From assembly GCA_907163375.1 (NCBI GenBank), contig CAJQUW010006145.1, forward strand, positions 1 through 64,000: a stretch of DNA of 64,000 nt. The letters are read 5' to 3'. The notes beneath the pieces are model-generated. The model had not been told where the DNA came from. It worked only from the letters and a program-made list of their open reading frames with translations, and made no database searches. This document shows positions 42,695 to 55,572 of this stretch, in pieces. The translations under genes were made by a program, and so were the position numbers. The stretch's first letter is position 1. The number at the start of each line of letters is the position of its first letter. Source of the stretch: Prostheceraeus crozeri. Taxonomy: Eukaryota > Platyhelminthes > Polycladida > Euryleptidae.

Positions 42695-42880
42695 CTCCGT
42701 GGCGGTGGTTAAATGCTTGGCCTAGCGATCTTTTGGTCAAGACGTCGAGCCCCGAAAGTGTCATTTAACATTATCAGGAAGGACATCCGGACCAAAAGTA
42801 CCACAACGCTCCAGAAAAGTCTGACTATGTCAGCACCGTCCAAGCCCCCCAGTACGGAGAGTAGTGACGGTAAGACTTTA
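42695..42880 (+). mobile_element. tRNA-derived SINE
   Basis: The pol III A box (GTGGCGGTGGTTAAATGC, about 42700) and a degenerate B box (GACGTCGAGCCCC, about 42740) form a tRNA-like head. The body contains GGAAGGACATCCGGACC, a motif common in animal SINE tails shared with partner LINEs. A T-rich tail follows at 42885-42895. The open frame through it is fortuitous. Confidence 0.65.
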
Positions 42881-45488
42881 TTTTTTTCTATATATATGAG
42901 AGAGTGGTGGATATGATAGTTGATTTCGCCGGTCTGGTAAGGATTGATTGGATAAAAGTGAGCAAAATGGGCTTCAACGGACGCATCACGGGTAGGAAGC
43001 TAGAGAGAAAAACAAGATTAAGTCAATACTATGCTGTCCTAAGTAGAGTCGAAAGAATGCTTCGTCCGATTTAAAGCATTGCGCTTCGTGGTCCATAGCG
43101 ACTACATCACTAATATCTTTAACCAGTTCTTCAAATCGTGCGAAGAAATCTCCAAGGTAAGTAATCACTTGGCTCTTTTTGAAGGAGTGTGATCTTCTGT
43201 TTTCGAACTTCTATCATCTTTAGTCATTAATATCTGTCTACTTAATTACTCTCTACCAGTATTACTTGTCTCCGATATTTTTGGTGTTCCGAATGCTGCA
43301 AATTATCAAGTATTACTGATCTGCATTATTCCAGCTGTATGAGAAACAACGGTGGTCTGAAATACATGTATATCTGACGATGACGACATGAAATTTCATG
43401 TAACATAAACAAAGTCGTGTCACCAATTCTTTGTGTCCTGGAAATGCAGCATTGAATTTCTTTCAGTTAATACAGTCTTGATTCTCAATTTAACCAGACA
43501 TGAGAATGCTCGGAGATGATTTTGGCGGAAAATATTGGAAGCTTAATATTGCGCTCTGATGATCGAAATTCAATCATTTCGAATTGGGGTTGGAGCTAAA
43601 ACTGTATGTCAGAAACAGTATGTCGAAAACATGCATTCAACTGCCAGTAAATAACAGTTTGTCAAGTTTTAAACATACTTTTGAAGGGTTTTACCATGCT
43701 TTCAACAGGTTTTTTGATGTCTTCTTTAAGCTATTATTATCAATTTATAGCGTGCTTTTTAATGGTTTGAAATATTCTATATATTCTCAACATCGATAGT
43801 CATTTACCGGTAAATTGTCCATTTTGACTCACATCTGTATAAGTTCCACTTTGAAATTCAGTATTTTGTTTAGCAATCACGTAGGTATATTATTGAGCTG
43901 ATTGAAAGCTGCAGTGTCATGCATGCGACTTCCAAAAGTTGGACGAACTATCCATTATTCTAAATTCAGCCATTGTCATTTTCTCATCTGCAGTCCCCAA
44001 GAAAGCCTTCTCAATTTGGAACTTACCGCCAGCTTAGAATCTCACTTGGAATTGAAAATGCCATGAGACATTTTTAAATCATCAATTAAATTTGAGTTTT
44101 TGACTTGATGATAGGAATTTATCACTTAGTCTTGTCAGAGATCCGGGTGTTTGATAGATACATGTATTTTCATGCAGGGCTGTGGAGCCGGAGCCGAGCC
44201 GGAGCCTTAAGGAGCCGATGGTTTTGGTCGGAGCCGGAGCCGATTTATCACAAAGGCTCCGGCTCCGATAGTTTGAGCTTTGATATAAATCTAGAATTTT
44301 GAAAGTTATTAATTGGCATCATAAAAAAATTAAATCATTTGAAATCTAAAGATATATGTCTTTTAAGTATACCAATGATCTGTCCTCCACGATATCTTTC
44401 TTTGCAGTTGCCGCCTTCTTTTGTATTATATTTATTATATATTTACACACATGTGTAATATTTTTTTATTGCATATGTTTCGTAAGACTAATTTCCATAT
44501 TGACAACGTATTCTCCAAAATCCATTAATTTGAAGACTTGTTATATGCATGCTAACTAGATGATTGTAGATTCCTAGAGACAAGTCGCCAGTCATTTATG
44601 TACACATTTCCAGTTCAGTCAACAAAGATAATATAGCTACATTTCTTGCGCAATGTCTTAAATCTAATACGGTTACTATGTAGGCTATCATCTATCGGTA
44701 TGGCTACTGGCATCTGTGACAATGCCAATTTCCTTAGATTGTATTGTATAGGCTCTTGTGCAGTCCCCCACCTACATTTTTCAAAACAATCGATTATTCA
44801 ATTTGATCAATTTTGATTGGAGGGATAACTCTTCACACTCACACGAATGACCTGACTACAAGTCCTCACATGGCTATAGCAATAAGCGACTCAGCCACTT
44901 CTAGTAGCGCCCTATTATTTTAAAGGTATCTCATTCACAATGAATTTCCTTTGACTTCAAAATTCAAAGGGTATATTTCAATGCGAAAAACCCGAAGGCA
45001 AATTACAATGTTGACTTGCTGACGAAGTTTGCGACCTTGACATCGCAATTACCCACGTAGATTTTTACAACAGCACGGAATGCTTCACTCAAACCGGTGA
45101 TGCTGAAACGGACATCCAATGGTGCTGCATCTTTTGACCAGAGAAAAATGGGGGGGGGGGGAGGACTGCACAAGAGCCGCATCGTGTAATAATATTTCCC
45201 CAAATGTCATAGACCTGTGGATTTCAAGAATTTTCATTATTATTTTTTCCGTCTGTCAACACTTTATGCTGATATCATGCTGACTTATATGTAAACAATA
45301 AAAAAAGACTGAGACGCTCTCAATAAAGGCGCCTTTTGACCTCCCTTTTCTATTGTTTTTTTTTTACTGAATTTTCACCCCTAGCACAGCTATGAGCCAT
45401 GAACGAAGCTAGGGGTTACTCAATGAAAAACTAATAAATTGTATTACTTTAAATAAATAAAAGAAAAAAAACAGATCTTCTAATCTGA

Positions 45489-47081
45489 TTAAGCTGCCCC
45501 CATCAGAAACCTATTCGCACGCCTCTTGAAAGTATCAAGATTGTATTGGTCAGGGAAAGTGGTCTGGGGAAGCTGATTCCAAAGCTGTGCCGTGCGAACA
45601 AAAAAGCTTTTCGAGCGACTCACAGTACGTGCGCGTTCTAAGCTCACATTATAGCATGTGAGTGCATTAGCTCTGCGTGTGCTTCTGGAGAAGATCTTAG
45701 GTTTGGGTACGCACTCATTTACTGCAGAGCTGCTTCTACCGAAATAGTACCTGTAGAAGAGACTGAGTGAAGCAACATCCCGTCTGACGGAGAGCGGCTG
45801 CAACTTGCTAGCAAGTTTTTCACCCATGAGATTCTTGACACGTTTCTCAACCCGTTCAAGGAGGTTAAGATGCGTTTGTGGGGCGCCTGCCCACAGATGA
45901 CAACAATACTCCATCAGAGGACGAATAGTGGACTTGTAAAGATAGCAGACAGTCTGTGGTGGAAGATAGCTGCTGGCACGATAGAGACTACCAATGCGTT
46001 GAGCTGCCTGCTTGCTAATGGATTGGATGTACGGTTTCCATGACAAGTCTTTCGTAACCGCCAATCCAAGGAAGGAGATGGAATCTTGTTCTCTGATCCT
46101 ATTATCTGACATCTTAATGCTATGATCATCATCTCCTTTAAGTCGTGAGTGCAGAATACTCTGAGTTTTTGAAGGATTGAAGGAAACAAGCCAATTGGCG
46201 CCCCATTCTGAGACCCTGCGTAAGTCTTCATTAAGAACGTCGCATAACTGCTGACGTTGCTGAGTGTTTTTAGCGAGTCGCTCATTGGAATTGAAGAGTG
46301 TTGTGTCATCTGCATACATCACCAATTTACTCACTAGGCAGTCTGGGAGGTCGTTGATGTACAGCAGAAAAAGAGTGGGTCCCAAAATTGACCCTTGAGG
46401 AACTCCTGCATTGACAAACTTGGTGGAAGACTTTTGGCCATCTAAGACGACAGATATCTGCCGGTCACTAAGGAAAGAAGCAAGAAGTTTGTGGAGTTGA
46501 TCAGCAACTCCATAGGACTTTAGCTTCATAAGGAGTCCCTGATGCCAGACTTTATCGAATGCCTTGGAAATATCCAAGGCAACTGATCTCGTCTCACCTT
46601 GTCTGTCAAGGACACGACTCACATGTTCAGTGACATATGAAAGAAGATCTGCAGTTGATCGAGAGTGCCTGAAGCCATACTGTTCTTCTGATAGAAGGTT
46701 CTGAGTTTCAAGGAAGTTAACAATGTGTTGGTTAATCACTGCTTCAAAAATCTTGCCAGCAATTGCAAGCAGGCTGATAGGACGGTAACTAGATGGAAGA
46801 GATGAGTCAGAACCTTTCTTTGGAACTGGAACCACGGAAGCTACTTTCCAACAAGAGGGAAACTCACCGGTGGATACACATCTACTGAACAGTTTAGATA
46901 AAAGTGGAGAAAGCTCAGGTGAGAGATGCTTGAAGACCGAAACCGGGATGCCGTCTGGTCCACTAGACTTTAGAGCTATCGAGACCGACGATGATCTTTT
47001 TGACGTTTCGGACTGTGACTGAAGGAGGACTAACTGTCTCATCAGTGCGCGTGGGAATTGGAGGTGGAATTCTACCTCCAT
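45489..47081 (-). pseudogene. LINE reverse transcriptase domain
   Basis: 530-codon open frame carrying all core RT blocks: [67 protein letters not shown] and the catalytic YADDT. After these come the thumb and a C-terminal region ending [12 protein letters not shown], as in Jockey-type elements. By itself this part is intact. It is separated from the endonuclease part by two frameshifts. Confidence 0.92.
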
Positions 47082-48383
47082 CGTCTAATGACGAATTCTT
47101 CGCAAACTCTTTGCAAAGAAGCTCGGCTTTGTCTGCTGAGGTTGTCGCCATAGAAGTACTGACTTCGGCATGACGGAGTGCTGGGATGGAGGATTTGTAC
47201 CTATTGGTGACACTGTTGTAAATCCTCCAGAAGTCCTTAGAGCCAAGCTTTTGGGTAGCAATGGATTTCCGTACATACAAAGCGTAACGGCTTTTGGCCT
47301 GATGTATGGTTTCCTTACAATGTCTACGTGCAGTTTTGTACAATTCAAGATTGCCAGCGCTACTGTCACGCTTATACTTATGGAAAAAGTGGTCACGCTG
47401 GCAACTTGCAGCTGCACATTCTGGTGTAAACCAAGGTTGTGAGTGGGGCTTCATTTGGAAAGTACGGTGAGGAATGTAGGCCAACATCCCTATCTGAAGC
47501 CACTCTGTCAGTTCTTGCGCCGACTTGTGGACGTTCTCGCTCAGAATCAAATTCTCAGCTTGAACTTGACTAAGAAAAGTGCGGAAGCCACACCAGTCTG
47601 CTTTGGAGAATTGATAAACTGTTCTATGGAAGGGTGCAGACGGTGTGGAGCAACTTGTTTGCCAGAAACTGTGATAACACAGTGATCAGACGTGCCGAGG
47701 GGAGAAGTAACCTTGTGTGAAAAACAAGTTGGATTTGAGGTGAGAAACAGGTCAAGGAGATATCCAGTATCCCCAGCTCGGTCAGGCACTCTGGTAGGAC
47801 AAGTGACAATTTGACTAAGGTTGTGAGAGACAGCGAAATCCTGGGCTGCCTGACCGGAGAGATCGGTGGTGCGTGAGTGCACAAGCCAGTCAACATTGTG
47901 CACGTTGAAGTCACCAAAAACGGCAACTTCAGCGCTGGGATAATCTTGTAGAAGAGAATCGATCTTGTCAGAAAGAACATTGAAAATATCCGCATTAGTT
48001 GATGGAGAGCGGTATAGGAAAAATAGAAGAAGAGTGGTCTTCTGCAGCGGCGCAATGAAGGCAAGATACTCATGCCTTGGATCCTCTGAGCTACAAAGCC
48101 TTCTCAAGGGAAGGCTTGTCTTGGCATAGACTCCAAGACCATGACAAGGTGCTTTATCCATCCGGTGAAATATGTATCCATCAGGAGTAACGTCGCTTGA
48201 TGACACACTGGGATCTAACCTGGTTTCCGACAGGGCTAGAAGATCTGGTGACTTACCTTGCAGGAAGATGTTGATGTCGTCGTAATTGGACCTCAGTCCT
48301 CTTACGTTGCTGAAGCTGATCCTGAGAGGGGTTTTGAGCTTGACGGCTTGACTGCGTTTCTTGTGTGTCTTTCTCATTTTCAT
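46963..48383 (-). pseudogene. LINE endonuclease domain and linker
   Basis: APE-type endonuclease that nicks target DNA: RISFSNVRGLRSN at the start, the catalytic SETRLDP, GDFNVHNVDW and the C-terminal SDHCVI motif (48383-47650). A frameshift near 47550 moves the reading to another frame. That frame encodes the linker region (SKDFWRIYN, about 47250, typical before LINE reverse transcriptase). It shifts back between 47081 and 46963. Confidence 0.88.
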
Positions 48384-51040
48384 AATTTCTCATAGAATAT
48401 CAATCAAATAAACGAAAATTATACTGTACAACAAAGTGATACAAGAAACTTTGGAAGGCATCAGAAAAACGTAAATAATAGCAACAAAGCTGCAATAAAT
48501 AATACGCAAAAAAAGACACTTATAGGCACAGTTCATGTCGCAAAAGCTTGAAGAAACCCAAATGAGAACCCCTTTGCCGTAACAATGGGTACAAGTCAGG
48601 TAGGCCACAGAGGAACCGGATACAGCTACACGGGCTAAACCCCTCAGTAAAGCTACCCACGCATGTCCGTGGCAGTGGAACTGTACCGCCTTTTTTCGAG
48701 CAGTTGACCGGGCCTGCCTCCCAAAGCATTACCAGTGGGTTCGGGACCCTCGAACTACCTGACGCCCGTATGCCGTGAATACGTTGGATCTGTCACACCT
48801 TAACCTGCAACAAATGGGGAAGTGCAAAAGAGAGCAGTGGAAGGAAGTTCGATCACAAATGAGCCAAATAAGTGCCATGCCCAAAAACCTGATTCAACAA
48901 CATGAAACATCTGATGACTGTTCATATCTCGCAAACCAGGGAGTGGTGTTAATTGGGACGGCCGAAGCCTACCACACATTTAAAATAAACAAACGTGGAG
49001 AAAAAGAATGAAAAATTAATCAAACATAAATAAATTCAATGACCAGTAAAATAAAAATAATATTCCAGAGCCTGCTAGTTAGCCGGAGCACGGTCACAAA
49101 CCGCCGACAATAAACCTTTCCGACAAGGTAGAACCCAAAGAAGCATGAGCTTCAGACGACAAAGCCTTATTGCGACTCCGTTTTCACCCTTTCACCGCTT
49201 TGAGGCCGCAGGTTGAGTGAGAAAGTCTGTGACATTAAACCGCACGCGCATTCGAAAGCTAGCAAAGTAGATGGGATTTCTGCTTGGTGCTCGCAGTCAA
49301 ATTTTTATTATGCATAGCACCCTGCAACATACTGTGTGATACTCCGAGTTCAGTTTCATCAGCCTAACCATCATCAGAGGAATAGTGGTAATGTGTTATA
49401 CATAAATTGAATATAATAATATACATGAATCATTGATGAATTATTTAGTGCAACTTTACGCCATAATGAAAAATACGAAATTAATATAATGTAAGTTAGG
49501 CCTTAACTTATTAAGTATGCTGCATAGAATTACAAAACTTGTCCTAAATTAGATATTTTTAATTTTTTTAAGTATAATTTTCAATTGTACATTTCTAGCC
49601 TACACTGCAATGAGGCTATCTAAATTACAATTTCTACAGATGATGAGTCGTGGGCTACCCACCGATCATATTATTCATGGACCAACAGACTGTTGAATAA
49701 AGGCAATAACAGATAACAATAACAACCTAAGCTAGCCTATATACACTTTAATATTCAATAAAGCAATTGATATCTTTATTGATACGGTATATTTGGCTAT
49801 ATAGCCGATACCCTTTCCATGTTCGAGTAGATACAGGCCCTATAAGCTATTTAGAGGCATACGCTATCCAGTTTCATATTCAAGCTTTGTTAAAAAGCTT
49901 ATACTACTATTCGGCCCCTGTGACGGCTAATTAGGTATATCATCATCACTCATGTGGTCTTATTTAATGTAGCCTCGTAGTAGACTGGTTGCAGGCTAGG
50001 CCAATTTATATTTAGCCAGTGCGGGAGATCTTTATCTAATTTAACCAATCCTGGCTATAAGTTTATTTTATCTTTCAGAGATAGTCAATTCATGCAAAAA
50101 TATATGACAAGTATGTTATTTGTCATTATATTAGGCTATTATCATTTTTATTATTAACTTAAGTCGTTGCTTGTTAATGAAAACTAATTTGATGATTGTA
50201 GCAAGCCTCTAAAGGCCACACCGTTATCCAAAAAACCCGTTCAGCGGATCCAGGATAACCAGCATAGATAGAACCTGAATTTGAAGTCGGAGCCGGAGCC
50301 GAGCCGGAGCCTTTCACATTAGTGTCGTGGAGCCGGAGCCGATGAGATAACGCATCGGCTCCACAGCCCTGTTTTCATGAATACTAAAATCATTTAAAAC
50401 CCTTTGATGTTTTCAGCTTTTATAAAGTAATATGGGCTTTTTAAAGGGGTCGAAGCAACGTACTACGTTCTTAATGTATTCCTCAGTCTTTTTGACACTT
50501 TTAACAGTAATAAACGATTTCTACGCATATTTATGAGGATTTCAAAATTATCAGTGCGTTCTAAAAATCTTCTTACTATTCCTGTTTTGAATGAACAGTA
50601 GGTCTTACCAATTCAGAGCATAAAAATCGATATTTTGCTGGTAGAAGTCGAGCATTTCTTGAATATCAACACAGATATAACGCAAATTAAGGTCAATGAA
50701 ACGATAGATCAACTTAATCGTGTACACTATGACCCCTAAGGATTGTTATTTTATATCTTTCTTGTATTTTTGGCATGTAGGGATTGATATACATGTAAAT
50801 CAAGTCATTTGATACATGCTAACACTTCACCAACCTCTACAACGGCTAAATATTAATGGAAAATATTATTCACAAGATGTTTGAAGTTTCGATTTTGCTA
50901 TTGATACAATGTAAGAGAATGCGCACTCATGACTATCTAAGCTTTTTATAACAAAGTTTTATTAAGGTACCCGTACAATGTATTTCGATGGTCAAAGCTC
51001 ATACAGGTTCCATTCAGTACAGATCTATTTAAATAATTTC

Positions 51041-51688
51041 TTATATCCGAATTCGACATGTAGGCTTCATCTTATTTTCTGTGAACAACTTCGGCTTCTT
51101 GGGGTCAAAATCACTGTCAGTTCGTAAAGGGCTTGTGGAAACAATTCTTTTCCGGGAAGTCACTGATTCATTCCGTTTTTCAAAACGCTTCTTGCACAAT
51201 TCTTGCAACGCCGTTCTTCTCTTTACTATCAGTAACTTCTTATCTGCCCTCAGACATTCGATAGCTTGGTCCCTTTTTTTCTTAGCTACCTTTTCAACTA
51301 GAGCAGCAGCATCTCTTGCCTTCTTAGCACTTAATATAGCGGGTGTGTAATCGAGCAACATTTGATGTGCTGCACGATTTGTAAGCGAGACTTTCTTTTT
51401 GGTGTTGTACCGTCCCGCTGCATTTCTGATCGAAATACATTTTGCTCGGTCAACAGAAGAATGTAGAGCATTTTCTCGTCTATAAAGCTCCACAGAAGTC
51501 TTTTTCTTGTTCCACAACTCAAATTTAACATTCTGGTATGCTGAATATGTCTCAATGTTCATGTTAGCAGATTTCTTATCCAAGACGTCACCCATCACAC
51601 TAAACGTAGATTCCACAACTGGGCCATGGAAGCAGGAGTGTGCCGCCTTGGACACTGCACTTAGTCCTGGGTATTTGTGCTTATTCAA
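51041..51688 (-). pseudogene. hAT-like transposase C-terminal fragment
   Basis: 215 codons without the N-terminal parts of a transposase. The beginning has KYPGLSAVSKAAHSCFHGPVVESTFSVMGD, the dimerisation motif of a divergent hAT-like group. It is followed by a Lys/Arg-rich helical tail (AKKKRDQAIECLRADKKLL). A related arrangement, dimerisation motif then charged helix, is seen at 32775-33450. It lies in the TAOK intron on the gene's own strand but has no convincing splice acceptor, so I take it as a transposon relic, not an exon. Confidence 0.65.
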
Positions 51689-51836
51689 TTATTGGTTTCA
51701 TTGTGCTTATTCAAGTTGCAAAAAGCTCAACTAAGTCGCCAAAACATGGTATGTACTGACCTTCGAACGGAGACCGACAATTTTTTAACTGAAATGCTGA
51801 AATTGTGACTATACTACATCAAACTATAATTACAAT

Positions 51837-51880
51837 TATTATATATATATATATACCGGAATATATATATATATAATAGC
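51837..51880. repeat. (TA)n microsatellite with central CCGG
   Basis: Two TA runs flank ACCGGAA, giving an almost perfect palindrome. Confidence 0.9.
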
Positions 51881-54800
51881 AACAATATATTAACATGAAC
51901 TTATTATAACTTGATATACAAGTTGCTTATAACTTAATAGCTGGTTCGATCAGTTTCAGTGATAAGATAGTTTACATTGTGACTTGATACCCTGATCAAG
52001 ACAAAAAATCCTCTACCTTTCATTGATTTTATTCCTGCAAAAAGTGTATGACCCACCCATTTTGGCGGAAATCCAGTTACAGTTATAGCTATATCACAGT
52101 TCGCTATTCAATTTACAAATCAGGCATATACAGGTATATTATGACAAACGAATTGTAGCTGCTGTTCATGTAAAATCAGGGTTCGCATATCACAAACCCT
52201 TCATTCGATAATACAATGGAGTAGATGCTATTTCAGCACGAGAAGACCGGCCCCAAAAATTTAGTTACAAGACATTTTTACCGAAGTATTATTGAAATTA
52301 TGCCGTCATTCCACTGATTGCAACTAAATTCATTTCATATATTGACGCATCATGAGAAAAATATTGCGGTAAGAAATCCGTCGTACATTTTTGCCTTTAT
52401 ATTCAAAACATGGTCAGGACTGAAATGAGCTTTTCTACCAATTACAATGCAATGGATCAGATGGACTTGTCCCACCAAGTTACGACGCAATCAACTTGGA
52501 ACCAAAGAAAATCAATAAGCAAGCTAAGGCAAGCCGCAGTCATTGTGGATTTACACACTCTGCTTGGATCAACTCGTTGCTTTTGGCATGTCTAACGGGA
52601 TGATGTCCACGAATTAACTGGTCCGAAATATTATAGCAGACCATAAGAAATGGATCCACAACGTGAACCTTCGCGATCTGCAGCTCGACTGCGATCTAAG
52701 CGACATATCTTCAAAGAACGATTAACAATTCACATAATTCCGTGTCGCATATCATTAAGCTAATTACATCAGCAAGTTTGAACAGTAGTTGCAGCGTAGC
52801 GGAAGCGGCGATGGTCATACATAGGCCCTCAATTACAGATCATAGGAACGACCTCAGTTTACTCTGAATCTGTCTCTGCCTTTTCTTCGACTCCATCTTT
52901 ACTCAGGGATGAGAATAAAGTTGGATTCCTACTTGATCGTCAACTTCTAATCTAGATTTAGATTTCATCTACGTAGATTATATTTTGACGCTATTTCTAC
53001 TGTCACTCATACTTCAGTCACTTATGCCTCGAGCTAGCGTGAGTATGTCGCTGATTTCAGAGAGAGACTTCATTGAACTAGCTTTGTTCAGATTGCGTCG
53101 AAATTCACAGATGGTCCATGCATCCAGTGAATGCCAGACGCCAACTGTATGGACAGTTGGACACTAGTAATCACACTACCAGTGGCGCAGCGTGCTCCCA
53201 GACGATAGGCCTTCGCTCGGCGTTGGTATACTATTTCTATACCAGACATTTTTATGTTACAACCACAGAAAATATTTAATGATGTGGTTACAACATTATG
53301 ATCTTTATAAAAGACAAATTTTTACTACCAATTCGACCCTGTTTGCAGAACATTTTTTAAAGACAAGTGAATGTGCACATGAGAAGTTGATTGCTCAAGT
53401 CGCTTCATCGCCTTACTCAAGGAGCTCAGATCACTACCCTCTCTCTGTTCAGACTCCATTTTCTCGAGAAAAGAGGAGCAAATTAAGGCCAACAAAATAG
53501 TTAATTGCGTCTTTTACAGCCGGTCAGCCACTCACACGTTTGAAATTTTGATGCATTAAATTGTCCTGATTATTCCTTATTTATTTCAATGTGGGTGCGT
53601 TAAATTTTTATATCAGGTATTGGCCTACCTTGCCCGACGACTGTCATCTTTTCAGCACATTCCCTTCGGACGAAAGGCGTGGTAATGAGCTCATCTATAG
53701 TACTAAACATAGCGTCACATCTATCACGTAAAAACAAATGATGGAATCCCACCGAATTCTGTGTTCGAGGCAGATACATTCCTCTGCACTCATTGGCGAA
53801 CGCTCATCATCTGATAGCAGTCTCTGTCTGAACGTCATCATCTGCTGTTGGTTCAAGTGTGACCTATCTGAAAAGCTACGATGACAGTCACAATTGGGAT
53901 GTACTTCCCTTTCTATATTTAGGTACCGCGCCTCGATCAACAATTGCAGATTTTGCCAATGAAACAAGTAGAATTTCATTGCAAAAATTGGAGCAGGCAA
54001 AGCATTATGTCTATCGGCGGGAAAGCCGAGATTGACGCGGGCGTGCGCTCTGTGAACATCAGTGGTCATTCTGAACACACCACTAGTGTGTGCGCTTGAT
54101 TGTTCGAAGAAAACAGCTGTGATTCGAGCACGCGCGGTAAAAATGTTCACTCTGAGTGTTAGTGTTTGAGACGGAGAGCTGTTCACAACTATCACGAGAA
54201 GCCATCAAATTTAAATGAAATCTAATGAATGATGACTCTATTCATTTTTATAGATGCTGGCAAATTATTGTTGTGTATGCCTCGCAGGCACGGAGAAGAC
54301 GCCACTGCACACTACCTACTGTGTCACACTACCATCGCCTAGTGCCCCAGTATCCAAACAAATCATGACAAATTTTTCAGCTTCACACGAATGTCTGCAG
54401 CGATGCTTAAACATCTTCTGGGTTTAGTGACACCTTCACTTCTGAAGAACGGTACAGCTGCTTGCCCTGCCTCTCCGGGTGAGAGGCTTATGGCAACCAT
54501 ACATTAGCTCATACTTGATCATATTCAAAGCTTGGGCCTCTCATGCAGGCAGCATCAGCAATCTCCTGGTTCATGTTAAACTGCGAGGATGCATCGCACA
54601 GATGCTCATATTTTCAATTTCGTTAACAAGCAATTCTGCCTCATACGGGCTATGCTCCGGAGGGGCCATTTTCTATCGCATGACAGATGACAATGATTTA
54701 AAAAGCTGCGCTCTATAGTAACCTAACTTTTGAAGCTAGATGCAAGCAAAATTGAAGCCGGTTTCAATTCTGATTCAATCTTGATTGATTCTACTTCTAT

Positions 54801-55293
54801 ATTGAAAAGCTACACTAGAATCGCGATTGAATCTGAAGCATGAATCCACCTTAAGGGAGTACAAAAAATCATGAAACATTAACAGTAGACGAGACCAAAT
54901 GTGTGAGTTGCACAAACAAAATAAGCATTATTATAACCAATACAAAAGATACGGAAGATTCTCATCTCTGTTATTTAACGATATAAAAAACCTTCCGCCG
55001 AAATGCATTTTCATTTCGATTTAAAACACAGCATTGTTGCATATATGTATGCAGTATACATATTTTAGCATGACTAGATTTTGACTCACCAGGACTATCA
55101 ATTTATCCACCATTTTAGTAATTTTTTATGAACTCTAAGACAACTTTGATAGATAAGTGCTCCTTGAAAATACTCAAAACTTGCTCTCAAGTGACTCTGT
55201 CAAGCTAGGACAGTTTAAGTAATGTGCACAACTATTTAGGCAACTAGTAGGAAAAAAGTAATGAGCAATTTCATCAAAAACAGTCGATCTTAC

Positions 55294-55572
55294 CGAATTT
55301 TCAACATAATTCCGTCGTTGTTCAATTCGCTCTTTCAACTCCTGACGCTCACGTAAATGCTGCTCTTCCATTTGTTGTCGCAATTGCGACTGATATGCCG
55401 CGAGTAACTCGCCTTCACGAGTATTTTTAGTCTTTAGCTCCGTATGTTCCCGAACTTGCGATGAATCGACTTTACAATTGGCGGCCATCCGCAGTTCAAT
55501 AATACTGCCTTCGTATTGAGCCTCCATATTTGACAATTTCCGACGCTCCTCCTCCCTCAATTGGTCATCCAC
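55294..55572 (-). CDS. TAOK: TAO kinase, penultimate coding exon
   Basis: 93 codons in phase 0 at both ends: acceptor CTATCTAG before GTGGATGAC, donor TCG followed by GTAAGA. The peptide VDDQLREEERRK through GELLAAYQSQLRQQMEEQH and RQELKERIEQRRNYVENS matches the TAOK C-terminal coiled coil (LLNAYQSKIKMQTEAQHERELQ type, then RRAHLEQ). In TAO kinases this helical region mediates autoinhibition and partner binding. Confidence 0.93.

Larger units (their letters stand above)
45354..48770 (-). mobile_element. non-LTR retrotransposon (Jockey/CR1-type LINE), nearly complete ORF2
   Basis: Minus-strand LINE ending in an A-run (T-run at about 45354-45364 on the plus strand), which favours a Jockey-like group over CR1. 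It encodes an endonuclease-reverse transcriptase. Upstream of the coding region (48390-48770) is a GC-richer leader with no ORF1 that I recognise. The 5' limit is uncertain and could reach about 49300. The frame is interrupted only by two frameshifts and is otherwise well kept, so the copy is young. Confidence 0.9.
44175..50371. mobile_element. 6.2-kb hAT-type element containing a LINE
   Basis: Terminal inverted repeats CAGGGCTGTGGAGCCG at 44175 and CGGCTCCACAGCCCTG at the right end, with a perfect 8-bp target duplication TTTTCATG (44167-44174 and 50372-50379). Both ends are packed with GGAGCCGGAGCC words. No transposase remains. About 3.4 kb of the interior is a LINE inserted later on the minus strand. 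Without it the element is a non-autonomous hAT of roughly 2.8 kb. Confidence 0.95.
39699..55293 (-). other. 15.6-kb last intron of TAOK, filled with transposons
   Basis: Bounded by GTAAGA at the donor (55293) and TTGCAG at the acceptor. It contains a LINE fragment, a tRNA-SINE, a 6.2-kb hAT holding a LINE, a hAT transposase fragment and simple repeats. The parts 39.7-41.7, 43.0-44.1 and 51.9-55.2 kb show no gene I can support, though 53.7-54.2 kb is locally GC-richer with a 166-codon frame of unknown nature. Confidence 0.75.

Noticed and set aside
53695-54195. 166-codon minus-strand frame in the TAOK intron as an extra exon
   Set aside because: GC-richer but without TAOK similarity, and the flanking exons already join in phase.
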